A stretch of DNA of 64,000 nt from Antribacter soli (GCF_021568775.1 NZ_JAKGSG010000007.1:26151-90150), one strand, 5' to 3'. Positions 1-11,197 are shown, counted from the first letter of the stretch. A program made the numbers and translations. Notes: a model not told the origin generated them from the sequence alone.

Positions 1-1526
1 CGTCACGACCCGACCGACCGGCGTGACCCAGACGGTGTCCCCCGTGTCCGGGTCCCGGACGACGCGCCAGCCGCCGTGCGTCTTGGCCCGATGGTGCCCG
101 CGGCACAGCGCCTGCAGGTTGCTCGCGCGGGTCTGCCCCGGCTCGCTGGCCCGGCCGGGCGCCGCATGGTCGAACGGCTCGACATGGTCCAGGTCGCACC
201 GCTCCGCCACCCGGTCGCACGACGCGAACGTGCACGTCTCGTCCCTGGCCCGCACCGCCGCGCCCAGCACCTTGCCCGGCGCGTAGGCGGTGGTGGAGTA
301 GTCCGTCGCACCCCGGTCACCGGGTCGGTCACCAGCCGTTGCCAGGTCCCATCCACAGCCAGCGTCCGCGCCACCTCCGCGGGCACCGGACCGTACCCGG
401 CCAGCACGCCCGGCGCGTCGTCCAGACCCAGCAGGGTCCCCGCCGAGACCGTGACCCGCACCTGCGCCGGGACCGTCACAGCGCGCACCCGCGTTCCCCC
501 GCACACGCACGCCCCGCACGTGCAGCCCGACGCCGGACCCGTCGTCCGCGAGACGGGATCGCCCGCGACCCGGCCCGGCGCCTCGCCCGCCACGTGGTCC
601 GGCGCCGCGCCCGGCCCGTGCTCAGGCAGCACGACCCGGCCCGTCACGAGCGCGACGAACACGTCCGCCCGCGCCTGACCCAGCGTCCGCGGCTCCCCCG
701 CCGTCCGGTGGATCGCCGTCCCGGCCGCGTCGACCGCGGCCCACACCGCCGCCGCGTCCTGAGCGGGCAGGTACGCGCTCACGTACGCCATCGCGTCCTC
801 GACCGGCTCGACCGTCACGTGCAGCCTCTCGCGCGCCGCCCTGCGGTTCCGCTCAGCACCCTCGCCGCCCGGTGCGGCGGCCTCCGCGTTCATCCGGTTC
901 CGCAGCGCCCGCAGCCCCAGCCGGGGCGCGTGCACCAGGACGCGCACGGTCGCCGCGCGCCGCTCCTCCGCCGTCGGGAACGCCCCCGCGAACGCCAGCA
1001 CGTCCGCCTTGCGAGCGCACACCACGCCCTGGCCCAGGGCCGTGCGGACCTCCGGCAGCTCCTCGAGCGCCAGCGCCCGGCCGACCAGGGTGCGCCCCAC
1101 CGTCGGGGCATGGCCGAGCTGGGCCGCGATCTCGTCCCCCAGGTGCTCCAGGTCCGCGGAACCGACCCGCCGCGCCGCGAGCTCCGCCGCCGCGGCAGCC
1201 TGCTGAGCTGCAGCCCAGGCGCCGACCGCCTCCCACCCGGTCACGACCTCGCCCAGCACCGCCTCGCTCGCGTCCGCGGCCTCGATCCTGGCCAGCAGAC
1301 CCACCAGGCCGACCCCCGGCAGCAACCCGGCAACCCGCGCGTCCAGCGCGTCGGCACGGGCCCCGTGCGACACGTCCCATGGCAGGTCCCACACCTCGTC
1401 CGTGGCGCCCGCCCACTCGCCGAAGGACAGATCGACCCGCGGCAGCAGGTCGTCGCCGGCGGCCACGCCACCAGCGAGAACATGCGCCGGGAACCCGCCC
1501 CGGAGGTCATCGAACATGTGTTCCAC
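1..1526 (-). pseudogene. DUF222/HNH endonuclease-like gene, frameshifted and cut by the window edge
   Basis: This is an actinobacterial DUF222 protein with a C-terminal HNH nuclease domain. Such genes are commonly multicopy and may be mobile. The start is GTG at 1524-1526, with an ATG three codons further in. The DUF222 part reads in one frame from 1526 to about 312. It then changes to arginine/proline-rich translation, while the neighbouring frame carries a clear HNH domain: a Cys-rich stretch, CDLDHVEPFDH, then NLQALCRGHH. Adding one base in the C-run near 309-314 restores a single protein. The frame in use stops at 3-5, whereas the HNH frame continues past base 1. It is either a real pseudogene or a homopolymer sequencing error. 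Confidence 0.75.
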
Positions 1527-1656
1527 CCTACCGGGGCGCCCCGGAACCGCCCGCCGAGACCGGCCCTCGCGGCGAACTCTTTCAGGAGCAGAACCCGCTC
1601 AGCGCAGCGGTTCGCGGGGAGCACCCGCTCACGGCCCGCCCCTGCCCTCGCCCGCA

Positions 1657-1688
1657 GACCGGTCGCCCCGTACGGAGGGCGACCGGTC
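1657..1688 (-). terminator. Hairpin downstream of tex
   Basis: A perfect 12-bp stem (arms 1657-1668 and 1677-1688) with an 8-base loop lies 15 bases after the tex stop codon, in the gap before the HNH gene. There is no clear U-tract, which is usual for GC-rich actinobacterial terminators. Confidence 0.6.
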
Positions 1689-1703
1689 CGGCGTCGGCTG
1701 GTG

Positions 1704-4085
<2,382 letters not shown>

Positions 4086-4193
4086 TGTCCGTTACCTCAC
4101 CCTCCTGCTAGTCCGGTCGCATCCTGCCAGGCGCCTCCGACACTTGTCGCATCGACTGCGCACCGGCCAGACCGCCGTCGGGCAGAGAGGGCG

Positions 4194-5849
4194 TCAGTGC
4201 GTGACGGCCTTCTCCGAGCCCGCGCCCGTGAGGGAGCGGACCTCCATCTCGGCGAACTTCTCCGGGTGCGGCGGCTCCTTGCTGAGGAAGGTGCCGACGA
4301 TGCCCAGCACGAACGCCAGCGGGATCGTGATGATGCCCGGGTTGTCGAGCGGGAACCAGTGGAAGTCGACCGCGGTGTCCTTGATCATCGACAGGCTCGT
4401 GCCCGTGACCGGGTCGACCTTCCCCGAGACCACCGGGGAGAAGATGATCAGCACGATCGTCGAGGTCAGGCCGCCGTAGATGCTCCACAGCGCGCCGGAC
4501 GTGTTGAACCGCTTCCAGAACAGCGAGTAGATGATCGTCGGCAGGTTCGCCGAGGCGGCCACGCAGAACGCGAGCGCCACGAGGAACGCGATGTTCTGGC
4601 CGTTGGCGAAGATGCCGCCGACGATCGCGACGAGACCGATCACGACCACGGTGATCCGGGCGACCTTGAGCTCGCCGTCCGGGTTGACCTGGCCCTTGCG
4701 GATGACGTTGGCGTAGATGTCGTGCGCGAAGCTCGTCGCCGCCGTGATCGTCAGGCCCGCGACCACCGCGAGGATGGTGGCGAACGCGACGGCCGAGATG
4801 ACGCCGAGCAGGATCTCTCCGCCGAGCACGTAGGCGAGCAGCGGTGCCGCCGAGTTGCCCTTGCCTGGTGCCGCGGCGATCACATCCGGCCCGACGAGGG
4901 CGCCGGCGCCGTAGCCGAGGGCGAGCGTGAGCAGGTAGAAGATGCCGATGAGCCAGATGGCCCACACGACCGAACGGCGCGCCTCGCGGCCGTCGGGCAC
5001 CGTGTAGAAGCGGGTGAGCACGTGCGGCAGGCCCGCGGTGCCGAGCACGAGCGCGATGGCGAGCGAGATGAAGTCGAGCCTGCTCAGGTCGGACTTTCCG
5101 TACTGCTTGCCCGGCTCGAGCAGCGCCTGGCCGCCCTCGCCGGCCCTCGCCACGGCCGCGTCGAGCAGGCTCGAGAAGTTGAAGCCGAACTTCGCGAGCA
5201 CCCAGAAGGAGATCACGGCGGCGCCGACGATGAGCAGCACGGCCTTGATGATCTGCACCCAGGTGGTGCCCTTCATGCCGCCGACCAGCACGTACAGGAT
5301 CATCAGCGCGCCGACGACGGCGATCACGATGCCCTGCTGCGTCGGGTCGGTGACGCCGAGCAGCAGCGCGACGAGGCCGCCTGCGCCGGCCATCTGCGCG
5401 AGCAGGTAGAAGAACACGACGGCGAGCGTGGCGAACGCCGCTGCCAGGCGCACGGGCCGCTCCTTGAGACGGAACGACAGCACGTCGGCCATCGTGAACT
5501 TCCCCGTGTTGCGCAGGAGCTCGGCGACGAGCAGGAGCGCGACGAGCCACGCCACGAGGAACCCGATGGAGTACAGGAAGCCGTCGTAACCGTTGAGGGC
5601 GATGGCGCCCGCGATGCCGAGGAAGCTCGCGGCGGACAGGTAGTCGCCCGCGATGGCGACGCCGTTCTGCGGCCCGGTGAAGTTGCGGCCGGCGGCGTAG
5701 TAGTCGGCCGCGGACTTGTTGTTCCGCGACGCCCAGAACACCACGACCATCGTGATCGCGACGAAGACGCCGAAGATCGCGATGTTCAGGATGGGGCTGC
5801 CGACCTGCTGGCCGGGCTCGGGGACCTCCAGGAGCAGTGTGCGGTTCAC
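4194..5849 (-). CDS. actP: Cation/acetate (monocarboxylate) symporter, ActP/MctC type
   Basis: This 551-residue polytopic membrane protein belongs to the sodium:solute symporter family. It has about 13 hydrophobic segments and typical ActP stretches such as SAADYYAAGRNFTGPQNG, GDYLSAASFLGI and VGGMKGTTWVQIIKA. It likely imports acetate, propionate or pyruvate with a cation across the cytoplasmic membrane. It overlaps the upstream DUF485 gene by 4 bases (ATGA), the same pairing as E. coli yjcH-actP and corynebacterial mctB-mctC. A GlxR/CRP-like site upstream of the pair suggests cAMP-dependent control. Substrate choice within monocarboxylates cannot be read from sequence. Confidence 0.9.
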   Translation of the reverse strand: MNRTLLLEVPEPGQQVGSPILNIAIFGVFVAITMVVVFWASRNNKSAADYYAAGRNFTGPQNGVAIAGDYLSAASFLGIAGAIALNGYDGFLYSIGFLVAWLVALLLVAELLRNTGKFTMADVLSFRLKERPVRLAAAFATLAVVFFYLLAQMAGAGGLVALLLGVTDPTQQGIVIAVVGALMILYVLVGGMKGTTWVQIIKAVLLIVGAAVISFWVLAKFGFNFSSLLDAAVARAGEGGQALLEPGKQYGKSDLSRLDFISLAIALVLGTAGLPHVLTRFYTVPDGREARRSVVWAIWLIGIFYLLTLALGYGAGALVGPDVIAAAPGKGNSAAPLLAYVLGGEILLGVISAVAFATILAVVAGLTITAATSFAHDIYANVIRKGQVNPDGELKVARITVVVIGLVAIVGGIFANGQNIAFLVALAFCVAASANLPTIIYSLFWKRFNTSGALWSIYGGLTSTIVLIIFSPVVSGKVDPVTGTSLSMIKDTAVDFHWFPLDNPGIITIPLAFVLGIVGTFLSKEPPHPEKFAEMEVRSLTGAGSEKAVTH

Positions 5850-6187
5850 CGGTTCTCTCCCTCGATCTCTTCGCGCAGCGCGTCGGCGTGCGGGTCGAAC
5901 TTCTTGTTGGCCCAGCTCGCGTAGAGCATGGTGATGGCGAAGGTGGACGCGAACTGGCCGAGGCCGAGGACCAGCGCAACGGTGATCGAGCTGTCGCCGA
6001 TCCGGGTGCTCATGAAGTCATGGGCATAGTTCGCGAGCAGCACGTACGCGAAGTACCAGACCAGGAAGATCGCGACCCACGGGAAGACGAAGTTCCGGAA
6101 CGTTCGCTTCAGCCCCTGGAACTCCTCGGATCTCTCCACTCTTTGGTATGCGGTCTCGGCGGGCTCTTCCGCCTGCAGGTCGCTCAT
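5846..6187 (-). CDS. DUF485 membrane protein (YjcH/MctB-like)
   Basis: This 113-residue protein has two transmembrane segments (about residues 33-55 and 70-95) separated by a short hydrophilic turn, as in DUF485. Members are almost always encoded just upstream of an acetate/monocarboxylate symporter, as here, with stop and start overlapping by 4 bases. Their role is thought to be accessory to the transporter; the mechanism is unknown. The start MSDLQAEEP is ATG at 6185-6187, preceded by GGAGG a few bases upstream on the minus strand. Confidence 0.88.
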   Translation of the reverse strand: MSDLQAEEPAETAYQRVERSEEFQGLKRTFRNFVFPWVAIFLVWYFAYVLLANYAHDFMSTRIGDSSITVALVLGLGQFASTFAITMLYASWANKKFDPHADALREEIEGENR

Positions 6188-6258
6188 GACGCCTCCGTTG
6201 GCTCGCGCGGTCGCGCCTCACCGCACGACCGGGGGCGGACATCCCACCCGGGTGACAA

Positions 6259-6274
6259 TGTGCCGTAGATCACC
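6259..6274. promoter_or_regulatory. GlxR/CRP-like operator upstream of DUF485-actP
   Basis: The 16-mer TGTGCCGTAGATCACC fits the CRP/GlxR pattern TGTGnnnTAnnTCACn closely, including the central TA. It is centred about 80 bases upstream of the DUF485 start on the minus strand. GlxR controls acetate and monocarboxylate uptake in corynebacteria, which fits the downstream genes. No promoter has been mapped here. Confidence 0.6.
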
Positions 6275-6346
6275 CTATGGAGGCAATCGTTTCGCCCAGC
6301 GGTTTCCCTTTTTTGCGCAAACGACAGCCTTGCGCCCGGGGCGACC

Positions 6347-6360
6347 GGCCGACGTCGGCC
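6347..6360. terminator. Short GC palindrome after trmB, weak terminator candidate
   Basis: A 14-base perfect palindrome (GGCCGACGTCGGCC) lies 20 bases beyond the trmB stop codon. It could form a short hairpin, but there is no U-tract, so termination is only a suggestion. Confidence 0.3.
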
Positions 6361-6379
6361 CCCGGTTTGCCCGACGGGG

Positions 6380-7132
6380 TCAGGCGCGGACGAACTCCAG
6401 GTCCGTGATGCTGCGGCCCGCGAGGCCGCCCTTCTTCTCGAAGCTCGTCAGCACACGGCCCTCGAAGCGAGGCGCGGCTGCGCCGGAGCCGTGGGCGTTG
6501 CGGAAGGCGTCGCACTCCTCGGCGACCTCGAGCATCTGCTCCGCGTACGCGGCCCAGTCCGTCGCGAGGCGCCAGTGGCCGCCCGGCCGGAGCACGCGGG
6601 CGGCGAGGCGGGCGAACGACGGCGTGACGAGGCGCCGCTTGTGGTGGCGCGACTTGTGCCACGGGTCGGGAAAGAACACCCACAGCTCGTCCACAGCGCC
6701 CTCTGGGACGGCGCCCTCGAGCAGCTCCGCCGCGTTGGCCTGCACGAGGCGCAGGTTGGGCAGACCCTCGGTGCCACGCTCGCGGCCGGCCTTCTCGGCG
6801 CGCAGGACCGTCTGCGCCAGGCCCGGCTCGTAGACCTCGACGGCGAGGTGGTCGCGGCCCGGGTCGGCCGCGGCCGCCGCGACGACCGCCTCCCCCAACC
6901 CCGACCCGATCTCGACGACGAGAGGGGCCTCCCGGCCGAACTCCAGCACTGGATCGAGCACGAACCCGGGGGCCACGGAGGTGCGCGCGACCGCGCGGGG
7001 CACGTCGACCAGGTACGCCGCACCCCGGGCATCCCACGCGCGCTGCTGCTTGTCCGTCAGGCGGCCGGAGCGGCGCACGAACGAGACGGGCTGCGTGCGG
7101 AACCGCGAGAGGTCAGGGGCCGTGGAGGTCAC
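6380..7132 (-). CDS. trmB: tRNA (guanine-N7-)-methyltransferase TrmB
   Basis: This 250-residue enzyme transfers a methyl group from S-adenosylmethionine to N7 of G46 in tRNA variable loops. The SAM-binding motif is EIGSGLG at residues 74-80. The family-specific FFPDPWHKSRHHKRR block starts at residue 153 and provides tRNA-binding and catalytic residues. The C-terminal FEKKG segment is also typical. Length and motifs are complete. The start MTSTAPDLSRF is ATG at 7130-7132. The gene reads in the same direction as the lipoprotein gene upstream and probably forms its own unit or a short operon with it. Confidence 0.95.
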   Translation of the reverse strand: MTSTAPDLSRFRTQPVSFVRRSGRLTDKQQRAWDARGAAYLVDVPRAVARTSVAPGFVLDPVLEFGREAPLVVEIGSGLGEAVVAAAAADPGRDHLAVEVYEPGLAQTVLRAEKAGRERGTEGLPNLRLVQANAAELLEGAVPEGAVDELWVFFPDPWHKSRHHKRRLVTPSFARLAARVLRPGGHWRLATDWAAYAEQMLEVAEECDAFRNAHGSGAAAPRFEGRVLTSFEKKGGLAGRSITDLEFVRA

Positions 7133-7192
7133 GCGTCAAGGGTACGGGGGCGCCTCCCAGGGGTGCGGAGCCGGTGGGTGCGGAGCCCGGTG

Positions 7193-7220
7193 GGTGCGGG
7201 CCGGCGCTGTCCGGCCCACC
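7193..7220 (-). terminator. Hairpin after the lipoprotein gene
   Basis: A GGGCCGG/CCGGCCC stem (7198-7204 and 7211-7217), extended by GGT/ACC across a two-base bulge, lies 7 bases beyond the stop at 7228. The adjoining sequence carries short direct repeats of a GGTGCGGAGCC-like unit. Confidence 0.45.
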
Positions 7221-7227
7221 GCGCCGC

Positions 7228-7728
7228 TCAGCCCTGGGTCACCGTGTAGTTGACGACGGCGGAGCCGTCCTGCTCGCTCGACGAGAGCAGGACCTGGTAG
7301 CCCTCCTTCTCGAGGATCGCCATGCCGAGGCCGGCCATCTCCTCGGGCTCCGCGAACCCGGAACCGATCAGCAGGTCCCGCGCCGCGTTCGTCGCGTCCT
7401 CGGCCGTGCTGCCCTCGACCGTGATGAGCACGATCCAGGCGGTGCCGGTGCCGGTGTCGGTGGCGACCGAGCTCGCGATCTCGCCGTCGACCAGCGGGAT
7501 CACGTCCGACGGGAAGCCCTCCGCGAGCTCGCCACCCGTCTCGATGTCGACGTCCTCGCCGGTCTGGCCCTGGACAACCTCCTCGGCGGCGTTCTGGGCG
7601 GCGTCCTCGATCATCTCCTGCGGGCTGCAGGCGGCGAGTGCCGAGGCGGTCACGAGAACCGCGAGAAGGGCTGATGCGGAGCGGGCTGCGAGGCGCGCCC
7701 CGCCCGGGCGCGCGACAGTACGAGTCAT
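7228..7728 (-). CDS. Predicted lipoprotein of unknown function
   Basis: This 166-residue protein has an Arg-containing N-terminus, a hydrophobic stretch and a lipobox ending LAAC (Cys34). It should therefore be exported and lipid-anchored to the outer face of the membrane. The mature part begins with an acidic, helical segment, followed by a small alpha/beta-looking domain rich in V, I and T. The family was not recognised. It lies between trmB and a divergent D-amino-acid oxidase gene, and nothing in the context suggests a pathway. The start MTRTVARPGG is ATG at 7726-7728. Confidence 0.7.
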   Translation of the reverse strand: MTRTVARPGGARLAARSASALLAVLVTASALAACSPQEMIEDAAQNAAEEVVQGQTGEDVDIETGGELAEGFPSDVIPLVDGEIASSVATDTGTGTAWIVLITVEGSTAEDATNAARDLLIGSGFAEPEEMAGLGMAILEKEGYQVLLSSSEQDGSAVVNYTVTQG

Positions 7729-7823
7729 ACGGCGAGGTTCCCATGCGGCGCGATCCGAGGTCGGGCGGGAGTGGGTGAAGTTCGGGGGAGCCCGCCGTAA
7801 CAGGCGGACCGTAACGTGGCGCC

Positions 7824-8768
7824 ATGAGCACAGTCCTGGTGGCCGGCGCGGGTGTCGTCGGCCTCACGTCCGCCATCCGTCTCCTCGAGGCCGGCCACGA
7901 CGTCCGCGTCGTCGCCCGCGACATCCCGGGGCTCACGTCGCGCGCCGCCGGCGCGTCGTGGGGGCCGTACCTCGTGGGCCCGTGGGCGGCGGTGCGACGC
8001 TGGTCGGCGGTGTCGCTGGAGGTGTTGCACAGCCTCGCGGGCGACCCCGCCACCGGCGTGGCGGTCACGTCGGGCGTGGAGCTGACGGAGCACCCGGGCG
8101 AGCTGCCTCCGTGGGCCGACCTCGTGCCGAACGTCCGCGAGGCTCGGCCCGACGAGCTGCCGCCGGGCGCCCCGGCCGGGCTGCGGTACACGGTGCCGAT
8201 CGTCGACATGGCGGTGCACCTCGAGTGGCTCCTGTCCCGCGTGCGGGAGCTGGGCGGTACAGTCGAGCACGGTGAGCTCACCGCGCTGGCGGAGGCGGGC
8301 GCCGACGTCGTCGTCAACTGCACGGGGACCGGCTCCGCGGCCCTCGCCGCCGACCCGGCCGTGGTGCCCGTGCGCGGCCAGGTGGTGGTGGCGCAGAACC
8401 CGGGGATCACGGAGTTCTTCATCGGCGGCAAGCACAGCGGGTCGGATCTGACGTACTGGTTCCCGCACGGTGACCGCGTCCTGCTGGGCGGCACGTCGCA
8501 GGCGGGCGCGGCGTCGTGGGACCCGGACCCGGCGACGGCGGAGGCCATCCTCGCCCGGGTGGCCTCCGTGGAGCCGCGGCTCGCCGGCGTGCGGGTCCTG
8601 GAGCACCGGGTGGGCCTGCGCCCCTCCCGGCCCGACGTGCGGCTCGAGCTCGAGCGCCGCCCCGGCGCAACCCCGGTGGTGCACAGCTACGGGCACGGGG
8701 GCGGCGGCGTCACCTTGTCGTGGGGCTGCGCCGCGGACGTGGTCACGCTGGTCGGCTCGCTGGCCTGA
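7824..8768 (+). CDS. FAD-dependent D-amino-acid oxidase
   Basis: This 314-residue flavoprotein starts with a dinucleotide-binding motif (VLVAGAGVVGLTSA, residues 4-17). It has the D-amino-acid oxidase signatures RAAGASWGPY near residue 45 and HSYGHGGGGVTLSWGCA near the C-terminus, where the HxYGHGxxG block contacts FAD. The family oxidatively deaminates D-amino acids to 2-oxo acids with H2O2 release. Length matches bacterial DAAOs. The substrate is not predictable, and glycine-oxidase-like activity is a weaker alternative. Start ATG 7824. It is convergent with the flavin monooxygenase gene, with a 21-base gap and no obvious terminator. Confidence 0.88.
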   Translation: MSTVLVAGAGVVGLTSAIRLLEAGHDVRVVARDIPGLTSRAAGASWGPYLVGPWAAVRRWSAVSLEVLHSLAGDPATGVAVTSGVELTEHPGELPPWADLVPNVREARPDELPPGAPAGLRYTVPIVDMAVHLEWLLSRVRELGGTVEHGELTALAEAGADVVVNCTGTGSAALAADPAVVPVRGQVVVAQNPGITEFFIGGKHSGSDLTYWFPHGDRVLLGGTSQAGAASWDPDPATAEAILARVASVEPRLAGVRVLEHRVGLRPSRPDVRLELERRPGATPVVHSYGHGGGGVTLSWGCAADVVTLVGSLA

Positions 8769-8789
8769 GCCCGCGCGGTCCGACGTCGG

Positions 8790-10007
8790 TCACGCCGCGA
8801 CGGGGCCCGCCGACGCGTCCCAGTCGATCCGGTAGTCGGTCACCCAGTCGCGCGTCGTCCGCGCCGCGACCCGGCCGACGAGCGGCAAGATCACGTGGTC
8901 GCGCACCACGCGGCTGAACGGGCTCGGGATCTTCTGGTTCGACGTGCGCTTCGCCTGGGCGATCAGCTTCTCCACGCGCCCCCGGCGCAGCGCCTCGAAG
9001 GCCGCGAACGCAGCTTCGGGGTCGCCGTGGTCACGCAGGAACCGCGCGAGCAGCACGCCGTCCTCGATCGCGAGCGAGGCACCCTGGCCGGACGTCGGCG
9101 AGATGGCGTGCGCCGCGTCGCCGATCAGCCCGATCGGCCCGCGGTGCCACACGGGCACGGTCGGCAGGTCGAGCGTGTTCCACGGCGGGATGATCTCGGG
9201 CGTCGCGGCGATCAGCTCCAGCGCGGGGCCGGCGTCGTCGGCGAAGAGGCTGTTCAGCTCGGCCCGCCACCGGTCCGGGGTGTAGGCCGCGAGCTCGTCG
9301 CGGGCCGCCGCGCGAGCGCGTGGCACGTTGGCGAACCACCAGACGTCGCCCGGCCCGCGGTGGGCGTAGGCGAAGAAGGCGCGCCGGCCGAAGATCATCG
9401 TGAACAGGCCCACCGGCGTGTCCACGTCCACGCCGGAGGCGTAGCCGCCGGTGTTGAGCAGGCCGGTGTAGCGCGGCGGCGGGCAGCCCGGGCCGAGGAT
9501 CTCCCGCGTGCGGGAGTAGAGGCCGTCGGCGCCGATGAGCAGGTCACCCTCGGCCGTGGTGCCGTCCGCGAACGAGGCGACCACACCGGCCCCGAGGCCG
9601 GCTCCGCCGTCGGGCGGCGTCGCGACGTCGACGAGGCGCTTGCCGTACTCGATCGGGATGCCGCGGCGCAGCGCCTCGTCCCGGAGCGCGGTGTAGAGGT
9701 CGGACCGCCGCACCGTCTGGCTGACGGTGCCGAAGGCGTCGTCGCGGCCCATCGGGATGCTGGCCAGGACGCGCCCCGACGACCCGCGCAGCTCCAGCGC
9801 GGGCGTGTCGAAGCCCCCGAGCTCGCGGTGGTCGATGCCCAGCACCCGCAGGGCGGCGAGGCCGTTGGGCGCGAGGGTGAGGTAGGCGCCGACGCCGTCA
9901 GCGGTGCGCTGGTACGCCTCGTGGACGGTCGCGTCGATGCCGGCCTTCTGCATTGCCATGGCGGTCACGGGTCCGGTGATGCCCGCTCCGATGATGAGTG
10001 CTCTCAT
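8790..10007 (-). CDS. FAD-dependent monooxygenase (aromatic hydroxylase type)
   Basis: This 405-residue class A flavoprotein monooxygenase has an N-terminal GxGxxG motif (IIGAGITGPVTA, residues 5-16), a central GADGLYSRTR block, and the C-terminal GDAAHAISPTSGQGASLAIED motif that binds FAD. Such enzymes hydroxylate aromatic or polycyclic substrates with NAD(P)H, or inactivate drugs such as tetracyclines and rifamycins. The substrate is unknown. It is divergent from a PadR-type regulator across an 84-base gap with two palindromes. Together they look like an inducible detoxification or phenolic-compound unit. Start ATG at 10005-10007. Confidence 0.85.
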   Translation of the reverse strand: MRALIIGAGITGPVTAMAMQKAGIDATVHEAYQRTADGVGAYLTLAPNGLAALRVLGIDHRELGGFDTPALELRGSSGRVLASIPMGRDDAFGTVSQTVRRSDLYTALRDEALRRGIPIEYGKRLVDVATPPDGGAGLGAGVVASFADGTTAEGDLLIGADGLYSRTREILGPGCPPPRYTGLLNTGGYASGVDVDTPVGLFTMIFGRRAFFAYAHRGPGDVWWFANVPRARAAARDELAAYTPDRWRAELNSLFADDAGPALELIAATPEIIPPWNTLDLPTVPVWHRGPIGLIGDAAHAISPTSGQGASLAIEDGVLLARFLRDHGDPEAAFAAFEALRRGRVEKLIAQAKRTSNQKIPSPFSRVVRDHVILPLVGRVAARTTRDWVTDYRIDWDASAGPVAA

Positions 10008-10012
10008 GCGCC

Positions 10013-10041
10013 AACCATAAAATGGTTAGCCATAAGATGGC
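10013..10041. promoter_or_regulatory. Two tandem palindromes, candidate PadR operator
   Basis: AACCATAAAATGGTT (10013-10027) and GCCATAAGATGGC (10029-10041) are adjacent palindromes sharing the core CCATAARATGG, with centres 15 bases apart. They sit immediately upstream of the monooxygenase start and in the shared intergenic region with padR. PadR proteins commonly bind inverted ATG/CAT-containing repeats, so this is the likely operator. Confidence 0.65.
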
Positions 10042-10091
10042 AAGGGTTCTTGCTGCGGGGATCTGGCCGACCCCGCCCTTAGGCTGACGAC

Positions 10092-10697
10092 GTGATCCAG
10101 GACTCCCGGCCGCGTTCGCCGCTCGCGATGGTGCTGCTGGCGCTGCTCGCCGAGGAGCCCATGCACGCCTACCGGATGCAGCGGCTGATCAAGACGCGGC
10201 GCAAGGACGACGTCGTCAACGTGGCGCGCAGCAACAGCATCTACCAGGCGATCGAGCGGCTGCTCCGCGACGGCCTCATCGAGATCCACGAGAAGCTGGC
10301 GGCCGACGCCGCGCCGGCCCGGATCGTCTACGCCCTGACCGACGCCGGCCGCGACGCCCTCCGGCGCTGGATGGACGCGGCCCTCGCCACACCGGCGCGC
10401 GAGTTCCCCGAGTTCCGGGCGGTGCTGGCCGTCCTGGCGATCACCGGACCGGACCTCGTGCGCGACCGCCTCGAGGAGCGCACCGCGGCGCTCGAGGCGG
10501 TGCTCGAAGAGGCCGAGCGCGATGCGGCGACCGCCCGGGAGTGGAACCTGGCCAGGGTGCTCATGCTGGAGCACGAGCACCTCGTGACCGTCACGCGAGC
10601 CGAGCTCGAGTGGGTCCGGCAGGTCGTCGCGGACCTGCGGTCGGGCGCTCTGACGTGGGACACGCAGGAGATGCTGGCGTCCCGCCCGCCGGAGTAG
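10092..10697 (+). CDS. PadR-family transcriptional regulator
   Basis: This 201-residue protein has an N-terminal winged helix typical of PadR: SPLAMVLLALLAEEPMHAYRMQ, then NSIYQAIERLLRDGLIE and a VYALTDAGRDAL wing (residues 8-95). A helical C-terminal dimerisation domain of the Vir-like type follows. PadR proteins repress detoxification genes and are released by phenolics or drugs. It likely controls the divergent monooxygenase and itself through the two palindromes in the intergenic region. The start is GTG at 10092, which opens directly on the conserved N-terminus. Confidence 0.88.
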   Translation: MIQDSRPRSPLAMVLLALLAEEPMHAYRMQRLIKTRRKDDVVNVARSNSIYQAIERLLRDGLIEIHEKLAADAAPARIVYALTDAGRDALRRWMDAALATPAREFPEFRAVLAVLAITGPDLVRDRLEERTAALEAVLEEAERDAATAREWNLARVLMLEHEHLVTVTRAELEWVRQVVADLRSGALTWDTQEMLASRPPE

Positions 10698-10750
10698 GCC
10701 GCGCACCGCCACCGCATCAACAGAGCCGCCGCCTGAGCAGAGGAGTCACC

Positions 10751-11089
10751 GTGGAGCCCGACGACCCGACCCAGGAGCTTGTCCGCGTCGAGACCACCTG
10801 CGACTCCCGCGAGGCCGCGCGGGCCCTCTCCCGCAACGCCGTCGAGGCCCGGCTCGCCGCCTGCGGCCAGGTCGAAGGGCCGATCGCCAGCACCTACTGG
10901 TGGAAGGACGAGGTCGAGGTGAGCGAGGAGTGGCGGGTCGTCCTCAAGACGACCCGCGCCCGGTGCGCCGAGCTCGTCGGACACCTCCGCGAGAGCCACA
11001 CGTACGAGGTCCCGGAGATCGTGGTCCTGGCGATCTCCGGCGGCGACAGCGCCTACCTGGACTGGATCCGCACCGAGACGAGGCGCTGA
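10751..11089 (+). CDS. cutA: CutA1 divalent-cation tolerance protein
   Basis: This 112-residue protein covers the whole CutA1 family: an N-terminal beta strand with TTCDSREAARALSR, LAACGQVEGPIASTYWW at about residues 35-51, and the C-terminal SHTYEVPEIVVLAI...YLDWI block. CutA1 forms very stable trimers resembling PII signalling proteins and is linked to copper tolerance, with an uncertain molecular role. The start is GTG at 10751, with AGGAG ending 5 bases upstream. An upstream extension in the same frame lacks a ribosome-binding site. It follows padR by 53 bases and may be co-transcribed. Confidence 0.92.
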   Translation: MEPDDPTQELVRVETTCDSREAARALSRNAVEARLAACGQVEGPIASTYWWKDEVEVSEEWRVVLKTTRARCAELVGHLRESHTYEVPEIVVLAISGGDSAYLDWIRTETRR

Positions 11090-11197
11090 GTCGCCGGCGA
11101 TCGTCAGGGTCGGGACCGATGACTCCCGGCCGCTGTCGCCGTCACAACCTCCGAGGCACGCGTGTGCCGGCTCGCCCGCGACCTGGAGGTACCTACG

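Noticed and set aside
7160..7200. Short direct repeats of GGTGCGGAGCC-like units.
   Set aside because: Only two or three imperfect units are present, next to a hairpin; there are too few for a repeat array or CRISPR. No CRISPR array was seen anywhere in the window.
7824..8768. D-amino-acid oxidase as part of the D-amino-acid/RidA system at 47 kb.
   Set aside because: It lies nearly 40 kb away with its own context and no shared regulatory site, so linking them would be speculation.
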